Below are positions 34,601-41,942 of a DNA stretch of 54,801 nucleotides, in pieces; the stretch's first letter is position 1, and the number at the start of each line of letters is the position of its first letter. The notes under the pieces were generated by a model that saw nothing but the letters and a program-made list of their open reading frames with translations, made no database searches and was not told the origin of the DNA. The position numbers and the translations under genes were made by a program. Source of the DNA: Deltaproteobacteria bacterium UBA5205 (GTDB taxonomy: Bacteria > Desulfobacterota > Syntrophorhabdia > Syntrophorhabdales > Syntrophorhabdaceae). The DNA lies in the NCBI GenBank assembly GCA_002412715.1, contig DHVP01000010.1, positions 1 to 54,801 of the forward strand, given 5' to 3'.

Positions 34601-34687
34601 CTGGTGGAAGGTGTCGTCGAAAAGAAGGATGGGCTTATCAATATCAGGGCAAACAGATTCGCAAGCTTAAGGCACAAGGACGGATAA
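31622..34687 (+). CDS. dnaE2: Error-prone DNA polymerase DnaE2 (ImuC)
   Basis: 1021 residues of the C-family polymerase alpha. The PHP domain starts YTELHTHSNFSFLDGASP and has AITDHDGLYNA. The palm carries the catalytic acids in SIPDIDIDIATNRREEVI, after SAQGRGSAASSIVAYVLGI. FGFCKSHAASFAILCYRSAYLK and a C-terminal OB fold (FMTLEDEDGLINVVIKPEVY) follow. ATG 31622 matches the family start. It copies damaged DNA at low fidelity under LexA control. Confidence 0.96.
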   Translation: MYTELHTHSNFSFLDGASPTRSLVERAACLGMKALAITDHDGLYNACVFTRTAKEAGIKPIIGAELTLEEENHLTLLVENARGYTNLSQLITKAHLAGSKGSPVLSETELPGRTEGLICLSGCIKGKISRLLMKGEKRMAHEAAKEYAALFGKENFYIEVHSHLLPEDRHLCLRLADLAQGLNLKTVASNNVHYATRAGHVLHDVLTCIKHRVPIDRSAPFRRLNSEFYLKDHKEMIELPWLPREAILRTEEVAERCVFNLDFSSFSYPRFPLPEGETATGLLRKLATGKARMRYGTLTEEILTRIDDEIVLIEKKGLSGYFLVVRDIVEYARKMGISAQGRGSAASSIVAYVLGITPVDPLRHKLFVGRFLNELSIPDIDIDIATNRREEVIQYVYDTYGRDCAAMVCTYVTFQGRNAIREVGKVLGLPAHMLDRMAKMVSSYSGRGVIDSLKEVAEFKSCLASGAWEHFGDLCTEIADFPRHLSIHVGGMILTPGPISEIVPQEHARAEGRIVCQWDKDSVDDAGLIKFDLLGLRMLSLIDDALELIRKHRGLTLDFDSVPPDDPGVYKMIGDADTVGVFQVESRAQMQTLPKVRPQSFEDLTMEVAIVRPGPLQGNMVHPFIRRRQGKEPVVHLHPKLAPILGETLGVILFQEQILQVAMAIAGFTAGEANTLRKVMGRRNAREELMKWHERFVKGAQKQGITGHLATKIFEHISGFADFGFCKSHAASFAILCYRSAYLKRYYPAEFYCALLNNQPMGFYDPEVITGDAKRHNVPILPVDINGSMWNCSIEEGSVRTGFRYVKGIGEENGDRILKAREQAFFTSLQDFADRAGIDNKSTQNLIAVGAFSAIKRSRRQLLWEAGTIRGAGLAGINSGEREQNLPIPEMNAAEEMITDYAFQGFCASHHIMKLYRRVLDKLGAVTSTGLVNCPSGAAVLTAGYMVCFQMPPTAKGRFSFMTLEDEDGLINVVIKPEVYRTHRTVVRLEPFLLVEGVVEKKDGLINIRANRFASLRHKDG

Positions 34688-34729
34688 GCTCCTGACCGTA
34701 CTTTTAGATCGTGGACGCCGGAGCTGCCC

Positions 34730-34915
34730 TTATTTTTCGATCTTTTTCCTGCACCGTGCACAGTACACCGGGTTGTCATCGTGAATAGCATCTTCCGTAA
34801 TGAGATCCCCCGGTTGGATAGACTCTATCTCCTCATCGCTTGCGCATAACGGACAAACCAGTGCGTCGCTCTTGACGTGATAGGCCCTTATCTTCTTTTC
34901 ATCGACCATTGCCAT
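34730..34915 (-). CDS. Small zinc-ribbon-like protein
   Basis: A 61-residue protein with two C-x-x-C pairs, CPLCASDEE and CARCRKKIEK, separated by an acidic stretch (SIQPGDLITEDAIHDDNPVY). The pattern suggests one zinc-ribbon knuckle. It stands alone on the minus strand after dnaE2; a weak dyad (AGCTCC/GGAGCT) lies in the short gap. No named family recognised. Confidence 0.65.
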   Translation of the reverse strand: MAMVDEKKIRAYHVKSDALVCPLCASDEEIESIQPGDLITEDAIHDDNPVYCARCRKKIEK

Positions 34916-35020
34916 CGTGCTTGCCCCCTTTACGGTTCATTCTCTGTCGACTTCCATTGGCGTACTATAGTCACGCCATAGCCGCCCGTCAACTATGCCG
35001 TGGGGCAAAACACCGTCCTG

Positions 35021-35950
35021 TCATCTGTCCGCGACGGTGATTGAAAATTCCTTTTCCAATTCCATCTTCTGGAGGAAGTGGGTCTTGACGAAAATACGCA
35101 CTTTCGACATCCCTTCTTTTTGGGCCCTCAACTCCCTGGCAAGCCACACCTCCGAGACGATCCAGCCATCCTTGTCAATGAGATCGCGGCGGACCCGGGT
35201 ATCCCGAAGGGCAGCAATTGCGTCACCTTCAATCCTGACGTCATAGAAGGGGCCGCTCTTGCTGCCTTCCTGCCCGTATAACAGGACGGCGGTCTGACCA
35301 GGGGGCAGTGTGCCACCATCGCCAAGGTCGAAGAAGGTAAAATTCTTCGCAATGATACCGCCATCCAGTTTATCCGCATTGACGGTGAGCACGTTCTTGC
35401 CTTTCCTCCAGGCGGAGTCGAAAGAGAGGGTTTGTATGTCGCCGGCCGATGGCCGGGGATGGACTTCCTTGCCGTTGAAGAACATCTTCACGTCGGTGAC
35501 ATTCGCTGCTGCAACGGTGAGTTTCTCCCTCGCCATGATTATTTCCCGGTCTCCCGTATGTCCGATGATGGTGATAAAAGGCGCCGGTTTCCAGTCGAAG
35601 CTGCTTTTCGCGTCGACTCTTTTGCCGTCGATAACGGTCTTTACAGTGACAGATTGTTTCTCTGTCTTTACCGGGATGAAGAGGAAATCCGCCATGTTGC
35701 GGTCTTCCGAGAAGCCACCCGATCTCTGCCTCATCCTGGCGGGTTTCCCGTTTACCTCCAAAGTGAATTGCGGGTTCGTCCAGGCCTTGGGGAATTCGAT
35801 GGAAACAGCTGCGTATATCTCGTCTTTCACAGGCACGACGGAGACGATCGTGAGACTTCGGGGGGTATCGGACTTGACCGGTTGATCGGCGCAAGCGATT
35901 GAAACAAGGGTCAGTATAAGCACGAATCCGAAAAGTAACTTTTTTATCAT
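35021..35950 (-). CDS. Lipoprotein with beta-sandwich-type repeats, unknown function
   Basis: A 309-residue protein. AGGAGG sits 10 nt before ATG 35950 and overlaps a second, in-frame ATG three codons earlier. The signal (MIKKLLFGFVLILTLVSIACA) has a lipobox-like LVSIAC, so it is probably lipid-anchored. The mature region shows three immunoglobulin-like or cadherin-like strand sets (LTIVSVVPVKDEIYAAVSIEFP; FITIIGHTGDREIIMAREKLTV; TLSFDSAWRKGKNVLTVNADKL). A C-terminal part is Arg/Lys/Asp-rich (DTRVRRDLIDKDGWIVSEVWL). I do not recognise it. Confidence 0.7.
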   Translation of the reverse strand: MIKKLLFGFVLILTLVSIACADQPVKSDTPRSLTIVSVVPVKDEIYAAVSIEFPKAWTNPQFTLEVNGKPARMRQRSGGFSEDRNMADFLFIPVKTEKQSVTVKTVIDGKRVDAKSSFDWKPAPFITIIGHTGDREIIMAREKLTVAAANVTDVKMFFNGKEVHPRPSAGDIQTLSFDSAWRKGKNVLTVNADKLDGGIIAKNFTFFDLGDGGTLPPGQTAVLLYGQEGSKSGPFYDVRIEGDAIAALRDTRVRRDLIDKDGWIVSEVWLARELRAQKEGMSKVRIFVKTHFLQKMELEKEFSITVADR

Positions 35951-36145
35951 GATTTCCATTCCTCCTGGTACCATCGCCCGTTTAAAACGAATCCAACATT
36001 TCATTTTCTTCATATGGGACAACCGCTCTGAAGGGAAGACTGAAATCCTTCCTCCCTGTCTTAAGGATAATCGAAATGCAGCCGAGGCGTACGTCATTAT
36101 GAAGAGGGGAATCCCCCCTCTTGTGGCGGAGGTCTATGCGAGTTC

Positions 36146-36712
36146 CTACTTAACTTTCAGAAGAATTTTCGTTGCCGCTTTCTGAGAGTAGCTCAGGTCC
36201 TGATCGCCACGGGCCTTCTCCATGGCCTCCTTACTCTTGAAACTGCCGGCCAGAAAGGGGTGGGCCAGGACGGTAAGAAGGTAGTCGCCTTTTACAATCC
36301 AGAGGTCGTAGCCGTTCCAGAAGGCTTCATCACCAAACCCGCCGATAGACTTCATTCTTTGCGCTGTGTCGGCATTTGCCATCCGGGCCTTTTTCTGCCT
36401 CTCGAAGACGTCTCTGGCGGATTTGAAGATCCCTTCGCTCCTGATCTCATCGGAGGAGGAAACTATCAGCTTCACGCTGTATGCGCCGCCTTTCTTCTTG
36501 AAAAAATACGTGCAATTGTTGCCTGCGGGTGCGGATACCTTGCCTGCCCGCTGGGACGACACGGTATCGTTGAATAGCGTCTCCGCGTCAGCCTTCGTAA
36601 GGAGCACGCAGGCATCGAGAGGACCTGCCGCGCTTATCGCGATGGGACTGAACATCATAGCCATCGATGCTACGATTAGAAACACGCCTGCAGTCACGAT
36701 GCTTTTTTTCAT
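36146..36712 (-). CDS. Secreted protein of unknown function (DUF3558-like)
   Basis: A 188-residue protein with signal peptide (MKKSIVTAGVFLIVASMAMMFSPIAIS) and a mature part starting AGPLDACVLLTKADAETLFND. The wording D-A-C-x-L-L-x-x-A-D-A-E, a later NNCTYFF, and a GFGDEAFWNGYDLWIVKGDYLLTV block resemble lipoprotein-like DUF3558 domains with one disulfide. Lies 195 bp from the lipoprotein gene; both appear to be exported envelope proteins. Role unknown. Confidence 0.7.
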   Translation of the reverse strand: MKKSIVTAGVFLIVASMAMMFSPIAISAAGPLDACVLLTKADAETLFNDTVSSQRAGKVSAPAGNNCTYFFKKKGGAYSVKLIVSSSDEIRSEGIFKSARDVFERQKKARMANADTAQRMKSIGGFGDEAFWNGYDLWIVKGDYLLTVLAHPFLAGSFKSKEAMEKARGDQDLSYSQKAATKILLKVK

Positions 36713-36869
36713 GAAACCTCCTTGAGAAATGGCTGCGCTCCAACTGGCTGAACATAGAAAGTGTTCTTAATAGTACTATAAAACGAAGCAGTGAATAAAT
36801 AGCTTAGGGGGATTTTTTTTAAAACCGGTCGTCGAGACAATTGAAACGGTCAAAGCTGTTGTTTCGGCT

Positions 36870-37652
36870 TCAACTCGTCTTCAGGGTGTCACGGGCTATA
36901 AGGGCGGCACCTAGGGCGGCAGTGATCCGGGGCTCATCGGGGACAAAAACACCGGTTCCCAACTCGGCCCCTATGGCCTTTACAAGCCCAATATCCATGG
37001 CTCCTCCGCCGGTAACCGCACAATCCGGGGCGAGACCGACACGGATGACGAGAGTGACTATCTTTGATGCCATGGCATTATGGATTCCAGCCAGGATATC
37101 GGCCGGGGACGCTCCCTCGGAGATGCGTGACACCGCCTCCGATTCGGCAAAAACGGCACATCCTGTCGTAAATTCGACGGCCTTTTTTGCCGTAAGGGAA
37201 AGTTCGCCGATCTCGCTCACCTTTATGCCAAGTATGCGGGCGGCAACCTGAAGGAACTTTCCGCTTCCTCCCGCGCACTTCTCATTCATTATAAAGTTGG
37301 CTATCCTCCCCTCATCATCAAGGCGGATCGCCCGGGAATACTGGGCGCCGACATCCATGACGGTCTTTACGGAAGGGAAAAGATAATGAACACCCGCGGC
37401 ATGGCATGAAATATCGGTGGACGTATCGTCGGCGAAGTCGATCATGTTCCCGCCATAGCCGGCAGCAACGGTACGTGCGATATCCCCAAAGGTGAGATTC
37501 AGCTTTTCCAGTGCAGTCCGGGCCACGGCCCTGCCCGCTTCGCGGTAATCGCCGCCTGAAGGTATCACCGCATAGGAGCGGATCTCACCCTCCTCAAGTA
37601 CAATCGCCTTTGAGTAACCGGAACCTACGTCTATTCCGAGAACAAATGCCAC
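36870..37652 (-). CDS. BcrD-like CoA-enzyme activase (ATPase) subunit
   Basis: 260 residues of the ASKHA-fold activase family (BcrA/BcrD/HgdC). FVLGIDVGSGYSKAIVL is phosphate-1, VMDVGAQYSRAI is phosphate-2, and FIMNEKCAGGSGKFLQVAA plus FTTGCAVFAESE carry the two Cys that, from the dimer partner, hold the shared [4Fe-4S] cluster. AVTGGGAMDIGLVKAIG is the adenosine loop. ATP hydrolysis drives low-potential electron transfer to the reductase or dehydratase. Last gene of the four-gene unit, 11 bp after the BcrA-like gene. Confidence 0.9.
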   Translation of the reverse strand: MAFVLGIDVGSGYSKAIVLEEGEIRSYAVIPSGGDYREAGRAVARTALEKLNLTFGDIARTVAAGYGGNMIDFADDTSTDISCHAAGVHYLFPSVKTVMDVGAQYSRAIRLDDEGRIANFIMNEKCAGGSGKFLQVAARILGIKVSEIGELSLTAKKAVEFTTGCAVFAESEAVSRISEGASPADILAGIHNAMASKIVTLVIRVGLAPDCAVTGGGAMDIGLVKAIGAELGTGVFVPDEPRITAALGAALIARDTLKTS

Positions 37653-37663
37653 GTCTGTCTACC

Positions 37664-38503
37664 TCATTCGAAGAATGTAGCTTCCTCGAGTTTGTTAACG
37701 CTGCGCGTTGGTTTTTGGCCTTCGGCCATATACTTCGCAAAGATATCTTTTCCCATCAAAGCGGCTCCCAGGGCCCCCGTTATGAGAGGTTCCGGAGGGA
37801 CAAGCAGCGCTTGCCCGAATTTGGATTCCAGCGCCTTGACGAGACCGATGTTTTTTGCTCCTCCGCCCGTCACCGCTATATCCGCCTCGACGTTCAGCTT
37901 TTTCACCAGCGAATAGACCCTGGTCGCCACCGCGTCGTGGATACCCGCGAGCAGATTGGCAATCGGTTCGCCGCTTGCCAGCCGGGAGATGATCTCCTGT
38001 TCGGCGAAGACCGTGCAGGTACTGCTCACTGCCGCGATCTTCTGAGCCGTCAGGGAAATCTCTCCGATTTTTTCAAGGGGCACGCCGAGGGAATCGGCGA
38101 TGATCTCGAGAAAACGCCCCGTACCGGCGGCGCATTTGTCGTTCATGACAAAGTTCATCACCTTGCCATTGACGATTTTGATGCCTTTACTGTCCTGGCC
38201 GCCGATGTCGACGACCGTTTTTACAGAGGGGAGGAGGCTGTGCAAGCCTTTTGCGTGGCAGGTGATTTCAGTGATCTGTCGGTCTGCAAAGGGAACGTTG
38301 ATCCTGCCGTATCCAGTCGCAACTATGTATGTCAGGTCTTCGAAGGTGAGGCGCGCTTTGTTGAGCGCCTCCTCCATCACTCTGTTTGCAAGCTTTCGGT
38401 GTTCGGGGCCCGTCGGCCCTATGAGCGACACCTCTATCCTGTCGCTCATGATTACCACCTTTGTCATGGTGGAGCCGATGTCGACACCGGCAAAATAATC
38501 CAT
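37664..38503 (-). CDS. BcrA-like CoA-enzyme activase (ATPase) subunit
   Basis: 279 residues of the same activase family. YFAGVDIGSTMTKVVIM, TVVDIGGQDSKGIKI, FVMNDKCAAGTGRFLEIIA and SSTCTVFAEQEIISRL are the phosphate and iron-sulfur motifs; both Cys are present. Length and motifs agree with BzdQ/HgdC-type proteins rather than the longer Thauera BcrA (about 437 residues as I recall). Two different activases side by side point to a heterodimer, as in benzoyl-CoA reductases, whereas 2-hydroxyacyl-CoA dehydratases usually have a homodimer. Confidence 0.9.
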   Translation of the reverse strand: MDYFAGVDIGSTMTKVVIMSDRIEVSLIGPTGPEHRKLANRVMEEALNKARLTFEDLTYIVATGYGRINVPFADRQITEITCHAKGLHSLLPSVKTVVDIGGQDSKGIKIVNGKVMNFVMNDKCAAGTGRFLEIIADSLGVPLEKIGEISLTAQKIAAVSSTCTVFAEQEIISRLASGEPIANLLAGIHDAVATRVYSLVKKLNVEADIAVTGGGAKNIGLVKALESKFGQALLVPPEPLITGALGAALMGKDIFAKYMAEGQKPTRSVNKLEEATFFE

Positions 38504-38544
38504 CTGATACCGCTCCTATTTAAATTTCGTGAAGCCTCCGGGAC

Positions 38545-39876
38545 TTAACCCTGTCTCTTCTTAGAGGCCGCGAGGGTTTCAATAAAGGCATCGATCCTGT
38601 TATGGGTATCTGCCTCGTTATAGGAGCTGATATCGACAATATCGCCCTCCATGATCAGGATGGGGATATCCTTATATACTTTCTTCAGCGTCGCGGCCTG
38701 CTGCATAATACCCGCGTGCCAGCTTCTGCATGAGAAGGCGGAATGGAAAACTGCGCCGTCGCACTTGTAATCTTCGATATATTCAATGATCCTCTCTACC
38801 TTCGGGGTGGAGCCGGGGCGTTTCTTGGCCGCATCGTACCAGTGGGTCCAGTATCTTACCCATCTCCAGGCGATATGTTCCAGCGGGTCATTCGTCTTCG
38901 GCAGGTCGAGGCGCTCGATCTTTTCACAACCGCGATAGGTCACTTCCACGGGGAAGACGACTCCCTTCCCGTTGAAATACTGGAAGTCTCCCAGCGCGAA
39001 CCAGCTCGGCAATCCGGCTGCCCAGATAATCCGGTATTTTTCCGGATTGGCCACGCCGACGCCGTCGGCGATCTTCTGCCTCAGTTCGGCATTGAGGTCG
39101 ACGTAGAAATCGTATGCCTCCTGGGTCCCGAGGTTGAAGGTCAGCGGAACCATGGTGTTCATGGCATCGCCGGTATCCATCGGTGTCGGGATGTGCTTGC
39201 GCAGTTCGTATGTATCGATGAAGAGGTCCCAGGTCTTGTCGGACAGTTCGACAGTGGCCGCCAGGCGGTCCCAATCCATCTTCTTGCCCGTTATCTTCTC
39301 GCAGAACTTGACCGTCTCACGAAGTTCATCGGCGGCATATTTCACATAGATGGCTTCCTGTTCGTGGTGGTCTGCATTCGGATCCCAAGGAGGATAGTAC
39401 ATGTTGGTCACGAAAACAGGGACGTCCTGCTGATAGTGCTGCGTTGCCTGTGGCCACTTGAAGCGTGGGTCACACAGGAGCTGACCGTTGCCGAGCATCA
39501 TGTCCGGCCTTCCCATGCCGCCCCAGGGGGCGCCTTCCGGGGTCGCACCGCCCAGCTCTTCGCGCATCATGTCGAAGCCGATGTTACAGGTTGCATAGGT
39601 ACACAGGGAGCGGGAAAAGTTGTCCGATTCCGCCTTCTGGAGATACTTTTCCGCATCGCGTTTTGCCGCGCAGACGCCGGAAAAACTCTCGCCCCATGCA
39701 GGGACGATATCCATGGCGCGCATGATCTCATCCTGGCCGTCGGCGATGAATGCGGCTGCTACTTTCTTTCCCTCTTCCTTGGCCTTTAATGTTGCAGACA
39801 GGTTTCCCCGTACGAATTTCGGTATTTTAGCTGCCGTTGACGTTGCAACTGCTCTTCCTTTTTTCTCTTCAGCCAT
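38545..39876 (-). CDS. BcrB-like benzoyl-CoA reductase / 2-hydroxyacyl-CoA dehydratase subunit
   Basis: 443 residues of the HgdB/BcrB family. Cysteines expected to bind iron-sulfur or position substrate are in FSGVCAAKRDAEKYL, RSLCTYATCNIGFDMM and AVFHSAFSCRSWHAGIM. The C-terminal YKDIPILIMEGDIVD is a family hallmark. With the BcrC-like subunit it should form the catalytic part, reducing an aromatic acyl-CoA ring or dehydrating a 2-hydroxyacyl-CoA. Sequence alone does not settle which. It lies 20 bp after the BcrC-like gene. Confidence 0.88.
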   Translation of the reverse strand: MAEEKKGRAVATSTAAKIPKFVRGNLSATLKAKEEGKKVAAAFIADGQDEIMRAMDIVPAWGESFSGVCAAKRDAEKYLQKAESDNFSRSLCTYATCNIGFDMMREELGGATPEGAPWGGMGRPDMMLGNGQLLCDPRFKWPQATQHYQQDVPVFVTNMYYPPWDPNADHHEQEAIYVKYAADELRETVKFCEKITGKKMDWDRLAATVELSDKTWDLFIDTYELRKHIPTPMDTGDAMNTMVPLTFNLGTQEAYDFYVDLNAELRQKIADGVGVANPEKYRIIWAAGLPSWFALGDFQYFNGKGVVFPVEVTYRGCEKIERLDLPKTNDPLEHIAWRWVRYWTHWYDAAKKRPGSTPKVERIIEYIEDYKCDGAVFHSAFSCRSWHAGIMQQAATLKKVYKDIPILIMEGDIVDISSYNEADTHNRIDAFIETLAASKKRQG

Positions 39877-39896
39877 GTGATTCTCCTCTCTCTCAG

Positions 39897-41060
39897 TTAT
39901 GCGATCATTTCCAGGAATGCCTCGATCCTCGTCTTCACCCTTGCCAGGGAAGATGTGGAATACTCATCCTCCAGGTAGAGGACAGGCGCTCCTGCCGCTT
40001 CGACGTAGCTCTTGATAGCCGGTACTTCAAATCCGTAGGGGTCGCAATACTTGTAGATGAAGAGGATGGCTCCGTCGACCTTGAACTCGTTCACGTATTT
40101 CTTCATGTGCCCGAAACGTTCTTCCAGAATACCCTGGTAGGTGTCCGCAGAACCCACGAATGTTGTCGGGATCTTCAGTTTTCTCAGGTAGCGCTCTGCA
40201 ATACCCTGGACTGGATCGGCCGTGGCGTCAACATCCTGCCAGTACATCTTGGAACCTGTGGAAAGATCGTCCATGACGAGATAAGCGCCCGTGGACTCAA
40301 TGGCTTCGATCACTGCGACGTCATCGATCTGATCGCCTATAAGCATGATGCGTTTTGCCTTCGGGTTCGCTGCCGCGGGCTTGCGTTCCTTTACTTCTTT
40401 CATCACGGCCTCGATGAGGGCGCTGGACTCTTCCACGGGAATGCTCATGGCCGCCACGAGGACCTTCATCATCTCGGAACCGGAGATAAGGGGAGGATTT
40501 GATTTTCTGAGATCATAAAGCTCTCTCATGAGCTTTCTGTTATTGTTATGGGCCTTCACCGCATCAGCTATGGCTTGATCGGTGATCGCCTTGCCCGTGA
40601 ATTTTTCCAGGGTCTTGATGAAGATCCGGAGAATCTCTTTCATAAAGGCGATCGACGGGTCGTCGGTCACGTGGGGAACATTGAGGAAATGCCAGTAGGG
40701 AAGCCCCAGGGTGTAGCTCCAGGTCTCATTCGTGCGGTCGATAGAGTCACACTGATGAGGAAGTACCATGCCATCGAGAAAATCATACTTGCCCTTGACG
40801 GCTAGATCGAAGACATTGCGCACAAAGGGACACACGATAGTTTCCATGTACGCATCACCTTTGGAGATAGCTTCGGAAACGTTGCCTTTGAGCCTGATCG
40901 GGAGGACCCCCGCCGCCGTCATGATCTCTACCGGACCAAGCGCGGACAGGTACCCGATTACTTTCTTGCCCGAGGCCTTCAATTCTCTTGCCCTCGACCC
41001 GTACTGGGTATAGAGCTTTTCGGCGGCTGCTAAACCATTACCGTCTCGTATATCTGTCAT
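39897..41060 (-). CDS. BcrC-like benzoyl-CoA reductase / 2-hydroxyacyl-CoA dehydratase subunit
   Basis: 387 residues of the same catalytic family. Key Cys positions are in METIVCPFVRNVFDLA, MVLPHQCDSIDRTNETW and FIYKYCDPYGFEVPAIK. KVIGYLSALGPVEIMTAAGV and GAPVLYLEDEYSTSSLARVKTRIEAFLEM are typical ends. The ATG at 41060 is used since AAGGAG stands at the right distance; a GTG two codons earlier overlaps that site. First gene of the C-B-A-D ordered unit, the order of Thauera bcrCBAD, with the promoter at 41164-41193. Confidence 0.88.
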   Translation of the reverse strand: MTDIRDGNGLAAAEKLYTQYGSRARELKASGKKVIGYLSALGPVEIMTAAGVLPIRLKGNVSEAISKGDAYMETIVCPFVRNVFDLAVKGKYDFLDGMVLPHQCDSIDRTNETWSYTLGLPYWHFLNVPHVTDDPSIAFMKEILRIFIKTLEKFTGKAITDQAIADAVKAHNNNRKLMRELYDLRKSNPPLISGSEMMKVLVAAMSIPVEESSALIEAVMKEVKERKPAAANPKAKRIMLIGDQIDDVAVIEAIESTGAYLVMDDLSTGSKMYWQDVDATADPVQGIAERYLRKLKIPTTFVGSADTYQGILEERFGHMKKYVNEFKVDGAILFIYKYCDPYGFEVPAIKSYVEAAGAPVLYLEDEYSTSSLARVKTRIEAFLEMIA

Positions 41061-41163
41061 CTTCACTCCTTATTCACCCCGTCCTTATCATGCCGACGAT
41101 GCGGGGTCAGTATGTGTGGGATTGCCAAGTCAGACTTTTATTAGCGACCAATCTTGGCACACA

Positions 41164-41193
41164 ATTCTAACGGAACGAGGCTGCCTTTGTCAA
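41164..41193 (-). promoter_or_regulatory. Promoter of the bcrCBAD-type operon
   Basis: On the minus strand, TTGACA (41193-41188), an 18-bp spacer and TAGAAT (41169-41164), a five-of-six match to TATAAT. BcrC starts at 41060, giving a leader of about 100 nt in which I see no known riboswitch. Confidence 0.7.
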
Positions 41194-41200
41194 TGAGTTA

Positions 41201-41216
41201 TGTGAAGCTTTTCACA
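41201..41216. promoter_or_regulatory. CRP/FNR-family operator
   Basis: TGTGAAGCTTTTCACA matches the CRP consensus half-sites TGTGA-N6-TCACA exactly. Its centre is about 18 bp upstream of the middle of the -35 box, near -52, a location suited to activation by a CRP/FNR-family regulator. Confidence 0.65.
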
Positions 41217-41219
41217 CAA

Positions 41220-41534
41220 TTATGCGCAGGGCGCACTGTGCTTCAAAAATTCGCTATCCGCCCGAACGACTTTGACAACGATCTTCTTTTTCCTGTCCAC
41301 GTCAAATTCGATTACATGTTTGTCGCTGGGCATACAGCCGAAGATCTCGACGATGCTTTTTTCCTGCATGCCGAGGTTGGGTTCTACTTGAACCATCGGT
41401 GTCCCTCTCCTGATATCGAGTTTGATAACCCGTTTATAGTCCACCGGGATGCAACCGAAGATCTCAATTAATGTTTTTTCCAGCTCTCTGAATTTCAGGT
41501 TCGTGACTGTTTGAAGTGACCACTCTCTTGCCAT
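41220..41534 (-). CDS. Small protein with internal duplication, unknown function
   Basis: A 104-residue protein with GAGGTAATC before ATG 41534. It contains two similar units: TLIEIFGCIPVDYKRVIKLD and SIVEIFGCMPSDKHVIEFDV, each about 37 residues with the shared core I-E-I-F-G-C-[IM]-P-x-D and a basic strand after it. The two conserved Cys could bind a metal or each other. It lies upstream of the bcrC-like gene on the same strand but the operon promoter lies between them. No known family. Confidence 0.65.
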   Translation of the reverse strand: MAREWSLQTVTNLKFRELEKTLIEIFGCIPVDYKRVIKLDIRRGTPMVQVEPNLGMQEKSIVEIFGCMPSDKHVIEFDVDRKKKIVVKVVRADSEFLKHSAPCA

Positions 41535-41731
41535 GATTACCTCCTGCTCGAGAAACGCAATCGTCAAACACGCCGAAAAGAAACCCTCGTCACTTTTCCG
41601 GTCCTGCCAGCCCGACACAACCCGGGCACCATTACGACCGTCATCCGTTCATACAATGAAGCAAAGGATGTGCCATAGGTGAATCTTTAATATTATCCCA
41701 CGTATATCGCAAACAGGGGTACCGTATCCTA

Positions 41732-41776
41732 TCGCATGCGACAGAATGTAACTGACGTATGTGTCAGGATACATAC
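41732..41776. promoter_or_regulatory. Cluster of short palindromes between divergent genes
   Basis: TCGCATGCGA (41732-41741), CTGAC-GTATGT-GTCAG (41752-41767) and GTATGT-N8-ACATAC (41757-41776) overlap or adjoin. They lie in the 408-bp gap between the duplicated small protein gene and the flavoprotein gene, in which I see no other gene. Operators for one or both are possible. Confidence 0.4.
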
Positions 41777-41942
41777 ATTTCTGTAGTATGCGTCAGCATC
41801 TCGACTACACGAGAAAACAGGAACGACAGGTTAATATAACCGGGCCATATAAAGACGAATCCCTTGAAAAAGAACGGTCGCTACACTATAATCGATACAC
41901 AGGAACGGGGTCGTTCGGGCCTCCGTCACACTATTGTTCGCT

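Noticed and set aside
36740..36790. TAGTAC-type palindrome (ATAGTACTAT near 36771) as a third LexA box
   Set aside because: The half-sites are directly abutting rather than spaced as in the two boxes at lexA/imuB, and the nearby gene is not a DNA-repair gene.
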